A stretch of 64,000 nucleotides of DNA from positions 62,001 to 126,000 of the forward strand of contig NZ_JOFL01000005.1 of the NCBI RefSeq assembly GCF_000719265.1. The letters are read 5' to 3'. A program made the translations under genes and the position numbers. Under the pieces are notes generated by a model. The model saw nothing but the letters and a program-made list of their open reading frames with translations, was not told where the DNA came from and did no database searches. Below, in pieces: positions 11,581-23,397 of this stretch (its first letter is position 1; the number at the start of each line of letters is the position of its first letter). This stretch comes from Streptomyces roseoverticillatus. GTDB lineage: Bacteria; Actinomycetota; Actinomycetes; Streptomycetales; Streptomycetaceae.

Positions 11581-12426
11581 TCAATCCGAGGCCGCCTCGA
11601 ACAACGTGTGCATCGCCCGGCGCAAGCCGACCACGTCACGGACCGGGTCCGGGAACTCGAACCGCGCGTCGAAAGAGCGGTCCGCCGGCGATCCGCCGCC
11701 CGCACGGGTGAACCGCACCCGCAGCCCGAAGCGGTCCAGCGCCAGCGGCACCGCCCGGTCGCCCGCGCGGCGCACGTCCTCGGCACGCTCGCCGACGAGC
11801 GAGTACAGCCCGAGCACCTGGTCACCGTGGCCCGAGTGCAGGTGCTGCAGCAGCTCGGTCTCGTGGGCGACGAGCGGGTCCGGCTGGGCCCGGGCGAAGT
11901 CCTCGGGCTCGATGTCCTCCGCGCCCCACAGGTCGTCCACGCTCGCCTCGCCGATCTCCAGGCGCACCATCATGCGGCCGGGCTCGGTCACGCCGGGGAC
12001 GCAGGTGATCCAGCCGGAGATCCAGGCCCGGCCGCGGATGCGGCCGGGCACGGAGACGGGCGCCACGTCGGTGAGCTCCAGGACGGCGGACAGCTCGTCG
12101 TCCTGCGCGTGCGTCGCGGCGCGCACGACCGGGCTGTCTGCGGGGAAGACCAGGAAGACCTCGCCGTCGGGGCCGACGCTGCGCGCCTCGGGCATCAGCT
12201 GGTCGGGGCGGGTGGCGGCGGCCCCGGGCACGAGCAGCACCGCGGAGCATGTACTCTGTACGAGAGTTCGTGTGCGCTCGGCTGCTGACGGCATCCGCGC
12301 GATTTCAAGTCCGCTGGGACGCGGCTGACCACGATCTGATCGGACCCCCGTCACGTCGGCGCCATCGAGAGCGCCGGTCTTCTGCGTGCTGTCCGTGATG
12401 TGACTGGTGTTCCCCGGGCGAGACAT
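11581..12426 (-). CDS. DUF2470 domain-containing protein
   Basis: 281 residues from ATG 12426, which has a near-perfect SD (AAGGAG, 5 nt away) and GC-biased third positions right after it. A start at ATG 12294 (237 aa) is possible but has no SD. The C-terminal ~90 residues match DUF2470 (GHGDQVLGLYSLVGER, then RFTRAG and FPDPVRDVVGLRRAM), a domain often fused to or found beside haem-handling split-barrel proteins of the HugZ type. The N-terminal part is an ill-conserved lead followed by a beta-rich domain. A 19-bp iron box (12441-12459) sits just upstream, so iron-dependent control is likely. Confidence 0.85.
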   Translation of the reverse strand: MSRPGNTSHITDSTQKTGALDGADVTGVRSDRGQPRPSGLEIARMPSAAERTRTLVQSTCSAVLLVPGAAATRPDQLMPEARSVGPDGEVFLVFPADSPVVRAATHAQDDELSAVLELTDVAPVSVPGRIRGRAWISGWITCVPGVTEPGRMMVRLEIGEASVDDLWGAEDIEPEDFARAQPDPLVAHETELLQHLHSGHGDQVLGLYSLVGERAEDVRRAGDRAVPLALDRFGLRVRFTRAGGGSPADRSFDARFEFPDPVRDVVGLRRAMHTLFEAASD

Positions 12427-12440
12427 GCGATCTCCTTGAG

Positions 12441-12459
12441 TAAGGTAAGCCTAACCTAA
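12441..12459. promoter_or_regulatory. Iron box (DmdR/IdeR-type operator)
   Basis: The minus strand reads TTAGGTTAGGCTTACCTTA, 17 of 19 positions identical to the DmdR1 iron-box consensus as I recall it (TTAGGTTAGGCTCACCTAA). It lies 14 bp upstream of the DUF2470 start codon and 23 bp upstream of rpsD, so an iron-loaded repressor here would block one or both divergent promoters. Confidence 0.75.
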
Positions 12460-12482
12460 CCTATTCCGGAGGTCTGGAGAAC

Positions 12483-13097
12483 GTGCCTAACCAGTCGCGT
12501 CCCAAGGTCAAGAAGTCTCGTGCGCTCGGTATCGCGCTGACCCCGAAGGCTGTCAAGTACTTCGAGGCCCGCCCCTACCCGCCGGGTGAGCACGGCCGTG
12601 GCCGCAAGCAGAACAGCGACTACAAGGTCCGTCTGCTCGAGAAGCAGCGTCTGCGCGCCCAGTACGACATCAGCGAGCGCCAGATGGTCCGCGCCTACGA
12701 CCGCGCCCGCAAGGCCGAGGGCAAGACCGGCGAGGCCCTGGTGGTCGAGCTCGAGCGCCGCCTCGACGCCCTCGTCCTGCGTTCGGGCATCGCCCGCACC
12801 ATCTACCAGGCCCGCCAGATGGTCGTCCACGGCCACATCGAGGTCAACGGTGGCAAGGTCGACAAGCCGTCCTTCCGCGTCGCCCCGAACGACGTCGTGA
12901 TGGTCCGCGAGCGCAGCCGCAGCAAGCCGCTGTTCGAGACCTCCCGCGCCGGTGGCTTCGCCGCCGAGGGTGAGACCCCGCGCTACCTGCAGGTCAACCT
13001 GGGCGCCCTGGCCTTCCGCCTGGACCGCCTGCCCAACCGCAAGGAAGTTCCGGTCATCTGCGACGAGCAGCTCGTCGTCGAGTACTACGCCCGCTAA
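12483..13097 (+). CDS. rpsD: 30S ribosomal protein S4
   Basis: 204 residues from GTG 12483, with GGAGG/GGAGA upstream. S4 features: basic N-terminus with RPKVKKSRALG, and an S4 RNA-binding domain (about 92-155) with LDALVLRSGIARTIYQARQM, VVHGHIEVNG and RVAPNDVV. There is no zinc-binding Cys cluster, so it is the Cys-free form. S4 nucleates assembly of the 16S 5' domain. As usual in Streptomyces it stands alone, away from rpsM-rpsK-rpoA. Confidence 0.97.
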   Translation: MPNQSRPKVKKSRALGIALTPKAVKYFEARPYPPGEHGRGRKQNSDYKVRLLEKQRLRAQYDISERQMVRAYDRARKAEGKTGEALVVELERRLDALVLRSGIARTIYQARQMVVHGHIEVNGGKVDKPSFRVAPNDVVMVRERSRSKPLFETSRAGGFAAEGETPRYLQVNLGALAFRLDRLPNRKEVPVICDEQLVVEYYAR

Positions 13098-13137
13098 GAG
13101 CGGCCGCAGGCACTCTCCTTCCGTCCAGCCCGTCGTT

Positions 13138-13167
13138 CCGCCGGCCCTCGTGGCCGCGGGCCGGCGG
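13138..13167 (+). terminator. Hairpin after rpsD
   Basis: A 10-bp stem (13138-13147 with 13158-13167) and 10-nt loop, about 40 bp after the rpsD stop. Confidence 0.55.
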
Positions 13168-13301
13168 GCTGGCGCGTTTCCGGGCCCCGGAGCTCGCACA
13201 TCCGTGCCGTACGGACCGGTAATGCGGTACGGGCGCGGAGGCCCGGCGCGATAAGGTCGGTACCCGAGCAGCAAAAGACCACAGCTAGGGAGCGGTGCAG
13301 C

Positions 13302-13745
13302 GTGTCCGGTGGAGAGGTGGCCGGGATCCTCGTGGCCGTCTTCTGGGCCATTCTGGTGTCCTTCATCGCCCTGGTGCTGGTGCGGCTCGCGCAGACGCTC
13401 AAAGCGGCCACCAAGCTGGTCGCCGACGTCACCGAGCAGGCCGTGCCGCTCCTCGCCGACGCCTCGGCGACCGTCCGCTCCGCACACACCCAGCTCGCCC
13501 GCGTCGACTCGATCGCCGCGGACGTCCAGGAGGTCACGGCGAACGCCTCGGCGCTCTCCTCGACCGTCTCCTCCGCCTTCGGCGGCCCGCTGGTCAAGGT
13601 CGCCGCCTTCGGCTACGGCGTCCGCCGGGCGATGGGCCGCAAGGCCGCTCCCGAGCCGAAGGGCTCCGTCTTCGTCGGCAAGGCCACCGGCAGCCCCCTG
13701 CCGTCCGCCCGTGCCGGCCGCCGCCGCACCCGTGGGAAGGGTTGA
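13302..13745 (+). CDS. DUF948 domain-containing membrane protein
   Basis: 147 residues from GTG 13302. One N-terminal transmembrane helix (about 6-28) is followed by a long amphipathic helix (about 35-95) with the spaced A/V/D pattern of DUF948, and a basic tail. It is probably anchored in the membrane with the helix in the cytoplasm. Function unknown. It is followed 8 bp later by another small protein, and the pair sits between rpsD and alaS. Confidence 0.85.
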   Translation: MSGGEVAGILVAVFWAILVSFIALVLVRLAQTLKAATKLVADVTEQAVPLLADASATVRSAHTQLARVDSIAADVQEVTANASALSSTVSSAFGGPLVKVAAFGYGVRRAMGRKAAPEPKGSVFVGKATGSPLPSARAGRRRTRGKG

Positions 13746-13753
13746 CCCCAGGA

Positions 13754-14083
13754 ATGTTCCGCCGCACCTTCTGGTTCACGACCGGTGTAGCAGCCGGTGT
13801 CTGGGCCACCACCAAGGTCAACCGGAAGCTCGCCAAGCTCACCCCGGAGAGCCTGGCCCTGCAGGCCGCGGACCGCGCGGTCATCGCCGGGCGCAAGGTC
13901 AAGCTCTTCGCGCTGGACGTCCGTGACGGGATGGCGCACCGGGAAGCGGCGCTCAAGGACGCGCTCGGCCTCACGGCCGCGCCGCCCGCCCCCGAGCACC
14001 GCGCGCTCCCCGGGCAGCGTCACCTCGTCGCGATCGACCCGCAGCACACCTACCACTCGTTCACCCGGAAAGAGGACCACTGA
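13754..14083 (+). CDS. Small conserved actinobacterial protein of unknown function
   Basis: 109 residues from ATG 13754. A hydrophobic N-terminus ([20 protein letters not shown]) looks like a short anchor; a basic helix and a Pro/His-rich tail follow. I do not recognise a named domain with confidence. Its stop overlaps the alaS start by one base (TGATG), so alaS translation may be coupled to it. Its fixed place beside the DUF948 gene suggests a joint envelope role, which is inference only. Confidence 0.85.
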   Translation: MFRRTFWFTTGVAAGVWATTKVNRKLAKLTPESLALQAADRAVIAGRKVKLFALDVRDGMAHREAALKDALGLTAAPPAPEHRALPGQRHLVAIDPQHTYHSFTRKEDH

Positions 14084-16752
14084 TGGAGTCGGCTGAAATC
14101 CGCAGGCGCTGGCTGCGCTTCTTCGAGGAGCGTGGGCACACCGTCGTGCCGTCGGCGTCGCTCATCGCGGACGACCCGACCCTGCTCCTGGTCCCCGCGG
14201 GCATGGTGCCCTTCAAGCCGTACTTCCTCGGCGAGGTCAAGCCGCCCTTCTCGCGCGCCACCAGCGTGCAGAAATGCGTCCGCACGCCGGACATCGAGGA
14301 GGTCGGCAAGACCACCCGCCACGGCACGTTCTTCCAGATGTGCGGCAACTTCTCCTTCGGCGATTACTTCAAGGAAGGCGCCATCAAGCTCGCCTGGGAG
14401 TTGCTCACGACTCCCGTGGCGGACGGCGGCTTCGGCCTGGAGCCGGAGAAGCTGTGGATCACCGTCTACCTCGAGGACGACGAGGCCGAGCGCATCTGGC
14501 GTGACGTCGTCGGCGTGCCCGCCGAGCGGATCCAGCGCCTGGGCAAGAAGGACAACTACTGGTCCATGGGCGTTCCCGGCCCGTGCGGCCCCTGCTCCGA
14601 GATCAACTACGACCGGGGCCCGGAGTTCGGCGCCGAGGGCGGCCCCGCCGTCAACGACGAGCGCTACGTGGAGATCTGGAACCTGGTCTTCATGCAGTAC
14701 GAGCGCGGTGCCGGCGACGGCAAGGAGGACTTCCCGATCCTCGGGGACCTGCCGTCGAAGAACATCGACACCGGTCTCGGCCTCGAGCGCCTCGCCATGA
14801 TCCTGCAGGGCGTGCAGAACATGTACGAGACCGACACCCTGCGCGTCGTCATGGACAAGGCCACCGAGCTCACCGGTGTCCGCTACGGCGCCGCCCACGA
14901 GACCGACGTCTCCCTGCGCGTCGTGGCCGACCACATGCGCACGTCCACGATGCTCATCGGCGACGGCGTCACCCCCGGCAACGAGGGCCGCGGCTACGTC
15001 CTGCGCCGCATCATGCGCCGCGCCATCCGCAACATGCGCCTGATGGGCGCCACCGGCCCCGTCGTGGCCGAGCTCCTCGACGTCGTCATCAAGACGATGG
15101 GCCAGCAGTACCCGGAGCTGGAGACCGACCGCAAGCGCATTGAGACGGTCGCCCTCGCCGAGGAGGCCGCCTTCCTCAAGACGCTGAAGGCCGGCACCAA
15201 CATCCTCGACACCGCCGTCACGGAGACCAAGGCCTCCGGCGGCAAGGTCCTGGCCGGCGACAAGGCGTTCCTGCTCCACGACACCTGGGGCTTCCCGATC
15301 GACCTCACCCTGGAGATGGCCGCCGAGCAGGGCCTCTCCGTGGACGAGGACGGCTTCCGCCGCCTGATGAAGGAGCAGCGGGAGCGCGCCAAGGCCGACG
15401 CCAAGGCCAAGAAGACCGGCCACGCCGACCTGTCCGCCTACCGCGAGGTCGCGGACACCTCCGGCGAGACCAACTTCACCGGCTACGCCCTCACCGAGAA
15501 CGAGTCCACGATCGTCGGTCTCCTCGTCGACGGCCTGCCCTCGCCGGCCGCCACCGAGGGCGACGAGGTCGAGGTCGTCCTGGACCGCACCCCCTTCTAC
15601 GCCGAGGGCGGCGGCCAGCTCGCCGACACCGGCCGCATCAAGCTCGACACCGGTGCCGTGATCGAGATCCGCGACGTGCAGAAGCCCGTTCCGGGCGTGC
15701 ACGTGCACAAGGGCGTCGTCCAGGTCGGCGAGGTCACCGTGGGCGCCTCCGCCTACGCCTCGATCGACGTCAAGCGCCGCCGCGCCATCGCCCGCGCCCA
15801 CTCGGCCACCCACCTCACCCACCAGGCCCTGCGCGACGCGCTCGGCCCGACGGCCGCCCAGGCCGGCTCGGAGAACTCGCCGGGCCGCTTCCGCTTCGAC
15901 TTCGGTTCGCCGGCCGCCGTTCCCGGCACCGTGCTGACCGACGTCGAGCAGCGCATCAACGAGGTTCTCTCCCGGGAGCTCGAGGTGCAGGCCGAGGTCA
16001 TGAGCCTGGACGAGGCCAAGAAGTCCGGCGCCATCGCCGAGTTCGGCGAGAAGTACGGCGAGCGCGTCCGCGTCGTCACCATCGGCGACTTCTCCAAGGA
16101 GCTGTGCGGCGGCACGCACGTCGCCAACACCGCCCAGCTGGGTCTGGTGAAGCTGCTGGGCGAGTCGTCCATCGGCTCGGGCGTGCGCCGTGTCGAGGCC
16201 CTCGTCGGCGTCGACGCCTACAACTTCCTGGCCAAGGAGCACACGGTCGTCGCCCAGCTCCAGGAGCTCGTCAAGGGCCGCCCGGAGGAGCTGCCGGAGA
16301 AGATCTCCGGGATGCTCGCCAAGCTCAAGGACGCCGAGAAGGAGATCGAGCGCTTCCGCGCCGAGAAGGTCCTGCAGGCCGCCGCGGGCCTGGCCGAGGG
16401 CGCCAAGGACGTGCACGGCACGGCCCTGGTCACCGGCCGCGTCCCGGACGGCACCGGCGCCGACGACCTGCGCAAGCTCGTCCTCGACGTGCGCGGCCGC
16501 ATCCAGGGCGGCCGCGCCGCCGTGGTGGCCCTGTTCACGGTGGCCAATGGCCGCCCGCTGACGGTCATCGCCACCAACGAGGCCGCCCGCGAGCGCGGCC
16601 TCAAGGCCGGCGACCTGGTCCGTACGGCCGCCAAGACCCTCGGCGGCGGCGGTGGCGGCAAGCCGGACGTCGCCCAGGGCGGCGGCCAGAACCCCGAGGC
16701 CGTCGACGAGGCCATGGCCGCCGTCGAGCGCCTCGTGGCCGAGGCGGTCTGA
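14083..16752 (+). CDS. alaS: Alanyl-tRNA synthetase
   Basis: 889 residues, full length. The class II catalytic core comes first ([15 protein letters not shown] and [19 protein letters not shown]). The editing domain follows with its metal site: HSATH in [16 protein letters not shown], and CGGTH near residue 675. The C-terminal C-Ala region (about 760-889) ends with [15 protein letters not shown]. It charges tRNA-Ala and removes mis-charged Ser/Gly. The ATG at 14083 shares a base with the previous stop. Confidence 0.98.
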   Translation: MESAEIRRRWLRFFEERGHTVVPSASLIADDPTLLLVPAGMVPFKPYFLGEVKPPFSRATSVQKCVRTPDIEEVGKTTRHGTFFQMCGNFSFGDYFKEGAIKLAWELLTTPVADGGFGLEPEKLWITVYLEDDEAERIWRDVVGVPAERIQRLGKKDNYWSMGVPGPCGPCSEINYDRGPEFGAEGGPAVNDERYVEIWNLVFMQYERGAGDGKEDFPILGDLPSKNIDTGLGLERLAMILQGVQNMYETDTLRVVMDKATELTGVRYGAAHETDVSLRVVADHMRTSTMLIGDGVTPGNEGRGYVLRRIMRRAIRNMRLMGATGPVVAELLDVVIKTMGQQYPELETDRKRIETVALAEEAAFLKTLKAGTNILDTAVTETKASGGKVLAGDKAFLLHDTWGFPIDLTLEMAAEQGLSVDEDGFRRLMKEQRERAKADAKAKKTGHADLSAYREVADTSGETNFTGYALTENESTIVGLLVDGLPSPAATEGDEVEVVLDRTPFYAEGGGQLADTGRIKLDTGAVIEIRDVQKPVPGVHVHKGVVQVGEVTVGASAYASIDVKRRRAIARAHSATHLTHQALRDALGPTAAQAGSENSPGRFRFDFGSPAAVPGTVLTDVEQRINEVLSRELEVQAEVMSLDEAKKSGAIAEFGEKYGERVRVVTIGDFSKELCGGTHVANTAQLGLVKLLGESSIGSGVRRVEALVGVDAYNFLAKEHTVVAQLQELVKGRPEELPEKISGMLAKLKDAEKEIERFRAEKVLQAAAGLAEGAKDVHGTALVTGRVPDGTGADDLRKLVLDVRGRIQGGRAAVVALFTVANGRPLTVIATNEAARERGLKAGDLVRTAAKTLGGGGGGKPDVAQGGGQNPEAVDEAMAAVERLVAEAV

Positions 16753-16757
16753 TCCCC

Positions 16758-17222
16758 GTGCGCCGAGGAAGACGCATCTCCGTCGACGTCGGGGACGCCC
16801 GGATCGGGGTCGCCTCGTGCGACCCCGACGGGATCCTCGCCACTCCGGTGGAGACCGTGCCCGGCCGTGACATCCCCAAGGCCCACAAGCGGCTCGTGGA
16901 GATCGTCGCGGAGTACGAGCCGATCGAGGTCGTCGTCGGCCTGCCCCGTTCCCTCAAAGGAGGGGAGGGGCCGGCCGCGGCCAAGGTCCGCACCTTCGCC
17001 AAGGAGATGGCCCGCCGCGTGGCGCCCGTCCCGGTGCGCCTCGTCGACGAGCGCATGACGACGGTCACCGCGACGCAGGGGCTGCGCGCCTCGGGCGTCA
17101 GCTCCAAGAAGGGCCGGTCCGTGGTGGACCAGGCGGCCGCGGTCGTGATCCTGCAGAACGCCCTGGAGACCGAGAAGGTCTCCGGGAGGCCCCCGGGCGA
17201 GACCGTCGAAGTGGTCATCTGA
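16758..17222 (+). CDS. ruvX: RuvX/YqgF-family RNase H-fold nuclease
   Basis: 154 residues from GTG 16758, 5 bp after the alaS stop. The RNase H-like fold begins with SVDVGDARIGVA (catalytic Asp in DVGDARIG), then VVVGLPRSLKG, VRLVDERMTTVTA and a final D in VVDQAAAVVILQ. Family members process the 5' end of pre-16S rRNA and were earlier proposed as Holliday junction resolvases. The alaS-ruvX-mltG-aroE order matches mycobacteria. Confidence 0.94.
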   Translation: MRRGRRISVDVGDARIGVASCDPDGILATPVETVPGRDIPKAHKRLVEIVAEYEPIEVVVGLPRSLKGGEGPAAAKVRTFAKEMARRVAPVPVRLVDERMTTVTATQGLRASGVSSKKGRSVVDQAAAVVILQNALETEKVSGRPPGETVEVVI

Positions 17223-17352
17223 TCGCAGTACGGTAACGTTCCGCGCTGAACAAGGCAGCCGCCCGGCTGACGTCTCCGACGACGGCCGGGCGACTGGGAA
17301 CCGCGCTCCTCGGAGCGCCCACCTGCTGCCGCTGCGCGGCTCTAGGGGATCG

Positions 17353-18966
17353 ATGACTGAGTACGGCCGGGGCTCCGGCTCCCAACCGTGGCATCCTGAC
17401 GACCCGCTGTACGGGGACCAGGGCTACAGCGGACAGCAGCAGCACCCGCAGTCGCAGCAGCCCCAGTACGGTCACGGTCAGCAGCAGTACGGCTGGGACC
17501 CCTCCCAGGGCGGGCAGCAGCAGTACGGGCAGCAGGGCGGCGGCACGTACGGCGGCGGGCAGGCCGACTACTACGGCACGCCCGACGGCTACCAGCAACA
17601 GCCGCAGCAGCCGCATGGCCAGCAGGGCCACCAGGAGGCCCAGCAGCTGCATCAGGCGCAACAGCAGGGGCAGCAGCAACCGCAGGCGCCGCAGCAACAG
17701 CACTCGGTGCCGTACCAGTCGCAGCAGGAGTGGTCCGGGCCCGACGAGGAGAAGATCTCCCTCTTCGACGACCTGCCTCCCGCCACGGCCCGCCCCGGCG
17801 AGCACGACGGCGAGCCCGGGGACGGCAGGGACGACGAGGACGACGAGCCGCGCGAGGAGCCCTCCCGCGGCCGCGACCGGCGCGGCAAGAAGTCCAAGAA
17901 GCCCAAGAAGAACAAGCGCCGCAGCGGCACCGCCTGCCTCGTGGTCGCCGTGGTGCTCCTCGGCGTCGTGGGCGGTGGCGGCTACCTCGCCTACGACTAC
18001 TGGGAGACCCACTTCGGCGCGGCGCCCGACTACGAGGGCCAGGGCGGCGGCCAGGTCCAGGTCGAGATCCCCAAGGGGGCCAGCCTGACCGAAATGGGCA
18101 AGGTCCTGCAGGAGGCCGGGGTCGTCAAGAGCGTCGGCGCCTTCACCAACGCCGCGGCCAAGAAGGCCATCCAGCCCGGCACGTACACCCTGCACCAGCA
18201 GATGTCCGGCGCGGCGGCCGTCGAGATGATGACCAACGCCGGCAACTTCCTGACCATCGCCGAGGGCCGGCGGGCCGTCCAGATCTACGCCGCCATCGAC
18301 GGGAAGCTGGGCCTCCCGGCGGGCACCACCAAGGACGTCGCCAAGAACCGGGCGAAGGACCTCGGGCTGCCCGCGTGGGCCAACACCGACCCCAAGATCA
18401 GGGACCCGCTGGAGGGCTTCCTCTACCCCTCGCAGTACAGCGCCGGCAAGGGCACCAAGCCGGAGACCATCCTCAAGCAGATGGTCGCCCGGGCCAACGA
18501 GAACTACGCCAAGCAGGACCTGGAGGGCAAGGCGCGCGAGCTGGGCCTCAAGTCCCCGCTGCAGCTGATCACCGTGGCCAGTCTGGTCAACGCCGAGGGC
18601 ATGACGCACGACGACTTCCGCAAGATGGCGCGGGTCATCTACAACCGCCTCAAGCCCACCAACGTCGAGACGAACGGCAAGCTGGAGTTCGACTCGACGT
18701 ACAACTACACGAAGAACCAGAGCAAGCTGGACCTCAGCCCCAAGCAGCTCCGCGCGCTCGACGACCCGTACAACACGTACTTCTACAAGGGCCTGCCCCC
18801 CGGGCCCATCGGCAACCCCGGTGAACAGGCCCTCAAGGCCGCCATGGACCCGGAGCCGGGGGACTGGTACTACTTCGTCTCCATCAACGAGAAGACGACG
18901 TTCACCAAGAACCTGCAGGAGCACCAGAAGCTCGTGGACGAGTTCAACAAGAGCCGGAAGCCGTAG
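17353..18966 (+). CDS. mltG: MltG/YceG-type endolytic murein transglycosylase with a Gln-rich head
   Basis: 537 residues from ATG 17353 (AGGGG upstream). Residues 1-135 are low complexity, rich in Gln, Gly, Tyr and His (runs such as QQQYGQQGGG). An acidic/basic linker and Lys-rich stretch (about 136-192) precede one transmembrane helix (about 195-215). The outside YceG domain follows. Glu415 in ASLVNAEGMTHDDF sits where the family's catalytic glutamate lies, and the signature PPGPIGNPG is present. MltG cuts nascent glycan strands and sets their length. The stop abuts the aroE start with no gap. Confidence 0.94.
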   Translation: MTEYGRGSGSQPWHPDDPLYGDQGYSGQQQHPQSQQPQYGHGQQQYGWDPSQGGQQQYGQQGGGTYGGGQADYYGTPDGYQQQPQQPHGQQGHQEAQQLHQAQQQGQQQPQAPQQQHSVPYQSQQEWSGPDEEKISLFDDLPPATARPGEHDGEPGDGRDDEDDEPREEPSRGRDRRGKKSKKPKKNKRRSGTACLVVAVVLLGVVGGGGYLAYDYWETHFGAAPDYEGQGGGQVQVEIPKGASLTEMGKVLQEAGVVKSVGAFTNAAAKKAIQPGTYTLHQQMSGAAAVEMMTNAGNFLTIAEGRRAVQIYAAIDGKLGLPAGTTKDVAKNRAKDLGLPAWANTDPKIRDPLEGFLYPSQYSAGKGTKPETILKQMVARANENYAKQDLEGKARELGLKSPLQLITVASLVNAEGMTHDDFRKMARVIYNRLKPTNVETNGKLEFDSTYNYTKNQSKLDLSPKQLRALDDPYNTYFYKGLPPGPIGNPGEQALKAAMDPEPGDWYYFVSINEKTTFTKNLQEHQKLVDEFNKSRKP

Positions 18967-19806
18967 ATGAGCCGCACCCCGGAGCGCCGCCGCGCGGCGG
19001 TGCTCGGTTCCCCGATCGCCCACTCGCTCTCCCCGGTCCTGCACCGCGCCGCGTACGCGGAGCTGGGCCTGGGGGAGTGGACGTACGACCGCTTCGAGGT
19101 GGACGAGGCCGCGCTGCCCGCCTTCCTCGACAAGCTGGACGGCAGCTGGGCCGGGCTGTCGCTGACCATGCCGCTCAAGCGGGCGGTGATCCCGCTGCTG
19201 GACGAGGTCAGCGCCACGGCCGCCGCGGTCGAGGCCGTCAACACCGTCGTGTTCGCGGAGGACGGCCGCCGCCTCGGCGACAACACCGACATCCCCGGCA
19301 TCGCCGCGGCGCTGCGCGAGCGCGGCGTGACGGAGGCCGCCTCCGCCGCCGTGCTCGGCGCGGGCGCCACCGCGTCCTCCGCGCTCGCCGCCCTGGCCGG
19401 GATCTGCACCGGCGAGGTCACCGTGTACGTGCGCAGCGAGGCCCGCGCGGCCGAGATGCGCGAGTGGGGCGAGCGGCTCGGCGTGGCCGTCCGCACCGAG
19501 GACTGGGCCCGCGCCGCCGAGGGCCTCACGGCTCCGCTGGTCGTGGCCACCACTCCGGCGGGGGCCACCGACGCCCTCGCGGAGGCCGTCCCGGACCGTC
19601 CCGGCGCCCTCTTCGACGTCCTCTACGAGCCGTGGCCCACGCCCCTGGCCGCGGCCTGGGACACGCGCGGCGGCACCGTCCTCGGCGGCCTGGACCTCCT
19701 CGTCCACCAGGCGGTCCTCCAGGTCGAGCAGATGACCGGCCGCCCGCGGGCGCCGCTGGCCGCGATGCGCGCGGCGGGCGAGGCCGCCCTCGCCGCCCGC
19801 GGCTGA
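18967..19806 (+). CDS. aroE: Shikimate dehydrogenase
   Basis: 279 residues; ATG 18967 follows directly on the mltG stop. The substrate domain starts with AVLGSPIAHSLSPVLHRAAY and holds the catalytic Lys in LTMPLKRAV. Asn in EAVNTVV and Asp in DNTDIPG complete the site. The NADP-binding glycine loop is VLGAGATASSALAAL. It reduces 3-dehydroshikimate to shikimate. It heads the shikimate genes that continue downstream, though 160 bp separate it from aroC. Confidence 0.94.
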   Translation: MSRTPERRRAAVLGSPIAHSLSPVLHRAAYAELGLGEWTYDRFEVDEAALPAFLDKLDGSWAGLSLTMPLKRAVIPLLDEVSATAAAVEAVNTVVFAEDGRRLGDNTDIPGIAAALRERGVTEAASAAVLGAGATASSALAALAGICTGEVTVYVRSEARAAEMREWGERLGVAVRTEDWARAAEGLTAPLVVATTPAGATDALAEAVPDRPGALFDVLYEPWPTPLAAAWDTRGGTVLGGLDLLVHQAVLQVEQMTGRPRAPLAAMRAAGEAALAARG

Positions 19807-19966
19807 CGGGACCCGTCCTGCCGACCACGACGTGACTCACTCCGTTCCACAACGCGGACCGGAGGGCGGAGCGGACCGTCCGGCATGGGAGGATCAGAAG
19901 CGGCGGGCCGGGGCCGCGCACCCGGTCGCCGCACGATCTCAAGGCGCGCGAGCATGAGGAGTCCCG

Positions 19967-21147
19967 TTGAGCAGGTTGCGCTGGCTGACTGCCGGTGAGT
20001 CGCATGGTCCGGCACTCGTGGCGACGCTGGAGGGCCTGCCCGCCGGTGTCCCGGTCACCACGGACATGGTGGCGGACCACCTGGCCCGCCGGCGGCTCGG
20101 CTACGGCCGCGGCGCGCGCATGAAGTTCGAGCGGGACGAGGTCACCTTCCTCGGCGGCGTGCGCCACGGCCTGACGATGGGCTCCCCGGTCGCGGTCATG
20201 GTGGGCAACACCGAGTGGCCCAAGTGGGAGAAGGTCATGGCGGCCGATCCGGTGGACCCGGAGGAGCTGGCGGCGATGGCTCGCAACGCCCCGCTGACCC
20301 GCCCCCGCCCCGGCCACGCCGACCTCGCGGGCATGCAGAAGTACGGGATCGACGAGGCCCGCCCGATCCTGGAGCGCGCCTCCGCGCGCGAGACCGCCGC
20401 CCGCGTCGCCCTCGGCGCCGTCGCCCGCTCCTACCTGAAGGAGACCGCGGGCATCGAGATCGTCTCCCACGTCATCGAGCTGGCCGCGGCCAAGGCGCCG
20501 CTCGGCGTCTACCCCACGCCGTCCGACGTCGGGAAGCTCGACGCCGACCCGGTCCGCTGCCTGGACGAGGCGGCCAGCAAGGCGATGGTCGCCGAGATCG
20601 ACCAGGCCCACAAGGACGGCGACACGCTCGGCGGCGTCGTCGAGGTCCTGGCCTACGGCGTCCCCGTCGGCCTGGGCTCGCACGTGCACTGGGACCGCCG
20701 CCTGGACGCCCGCCTCGCCGCCGCTCTGATGGGCATTCAGGCGATCAAGGGCGTCGAGGTCGGCGACGGCTTCGAGCTGGCCCGGGTGCCGGGCTCGCAG
20801 GCCCACGACGAGATCGTCTCCACCGAGGACGGCATCCGCCGCACCTCCGGCCGCTCCGGCGGCACCGAGGGCGGTCTGTCCACGGGCGAGCTGCTGCGCG
20901 TCCGCGCGGCCATGAAGCCGATCGCCACCGTGCCGCGCGCCCTGCGCACGGTCGACGTGGCCACCGGCGAGGCCGCCCAGGCCCACCACCAGCGCTCCGA
21001 CGTCTGCGCGGTCCCGGCCGCCGGCATCGTCGCCGAGGCGATGGTCGCCCTGGTGCTGGCCGACGCGGTGGCGGAGAAGTTCGGCGGCGACAACGTCGCC
21101 GAGACCCGCCGCAACGTCCAGGGCTACCTCGAGAACCTGGCCATCAA

Positions 21148-21151
<4 letters not shown>
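19967..21151 (+). CDS. aroC: Chorismate synthase
   Basis: 394 residues from TTG 19967, supported by GAGGAG 8 nt upstream and the N-terminus [18 protein letters not shown], the chorismate synthase signature. FMN-binding and catalytic blocks [40 protein letters not shown] and [12 protein letters not shown] are present. It forms chorismate from EPSP using reduced FMN. The stop overlaps the aroK start (GTGA). Confidence 0.97.
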
Positions 21152-23247
<2,096 letters not shown>

Positions 23248-23310
23248 CGCACCCGTTGCCCCTGCGGGGGCGAGGGGGCCGGGGCTCGGGTACTCTCCCG
23301 TCTGGCCGAC

Positions 23311-23355
23311 GCCCGGTGGCGTGAACTGAGGGACCCTCAGCTCACGCCACCGGGC
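23311..23355 (+). terminator. Hairpin terminator after aroQ
   Basis: A 20-bp stem (23311-23330 with 23336-23355) with one A-C mismatch and a 5-nt loop; it closes the aro run 43 bp before the next gene. Confidence 0.75.
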
Positions 23356-23397
23356 GCCCCCTGCCGCCCGCGCCCTCACGAGACGGAGTGCCACCGC

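Noticed and set aside
14050..16416. Long minus-strand open frame opposite alaS
   Set aside because: Shadow of alaS; the plus strand has complete class II synthetase motifs.
17215..19707. Long minus-strand open frame opposite ruvX-mltG-aroE
   Set aside because: Its Leu/Val-rich low-complexity product is the complement of the Gln-rich mltG head; no SD or domain.
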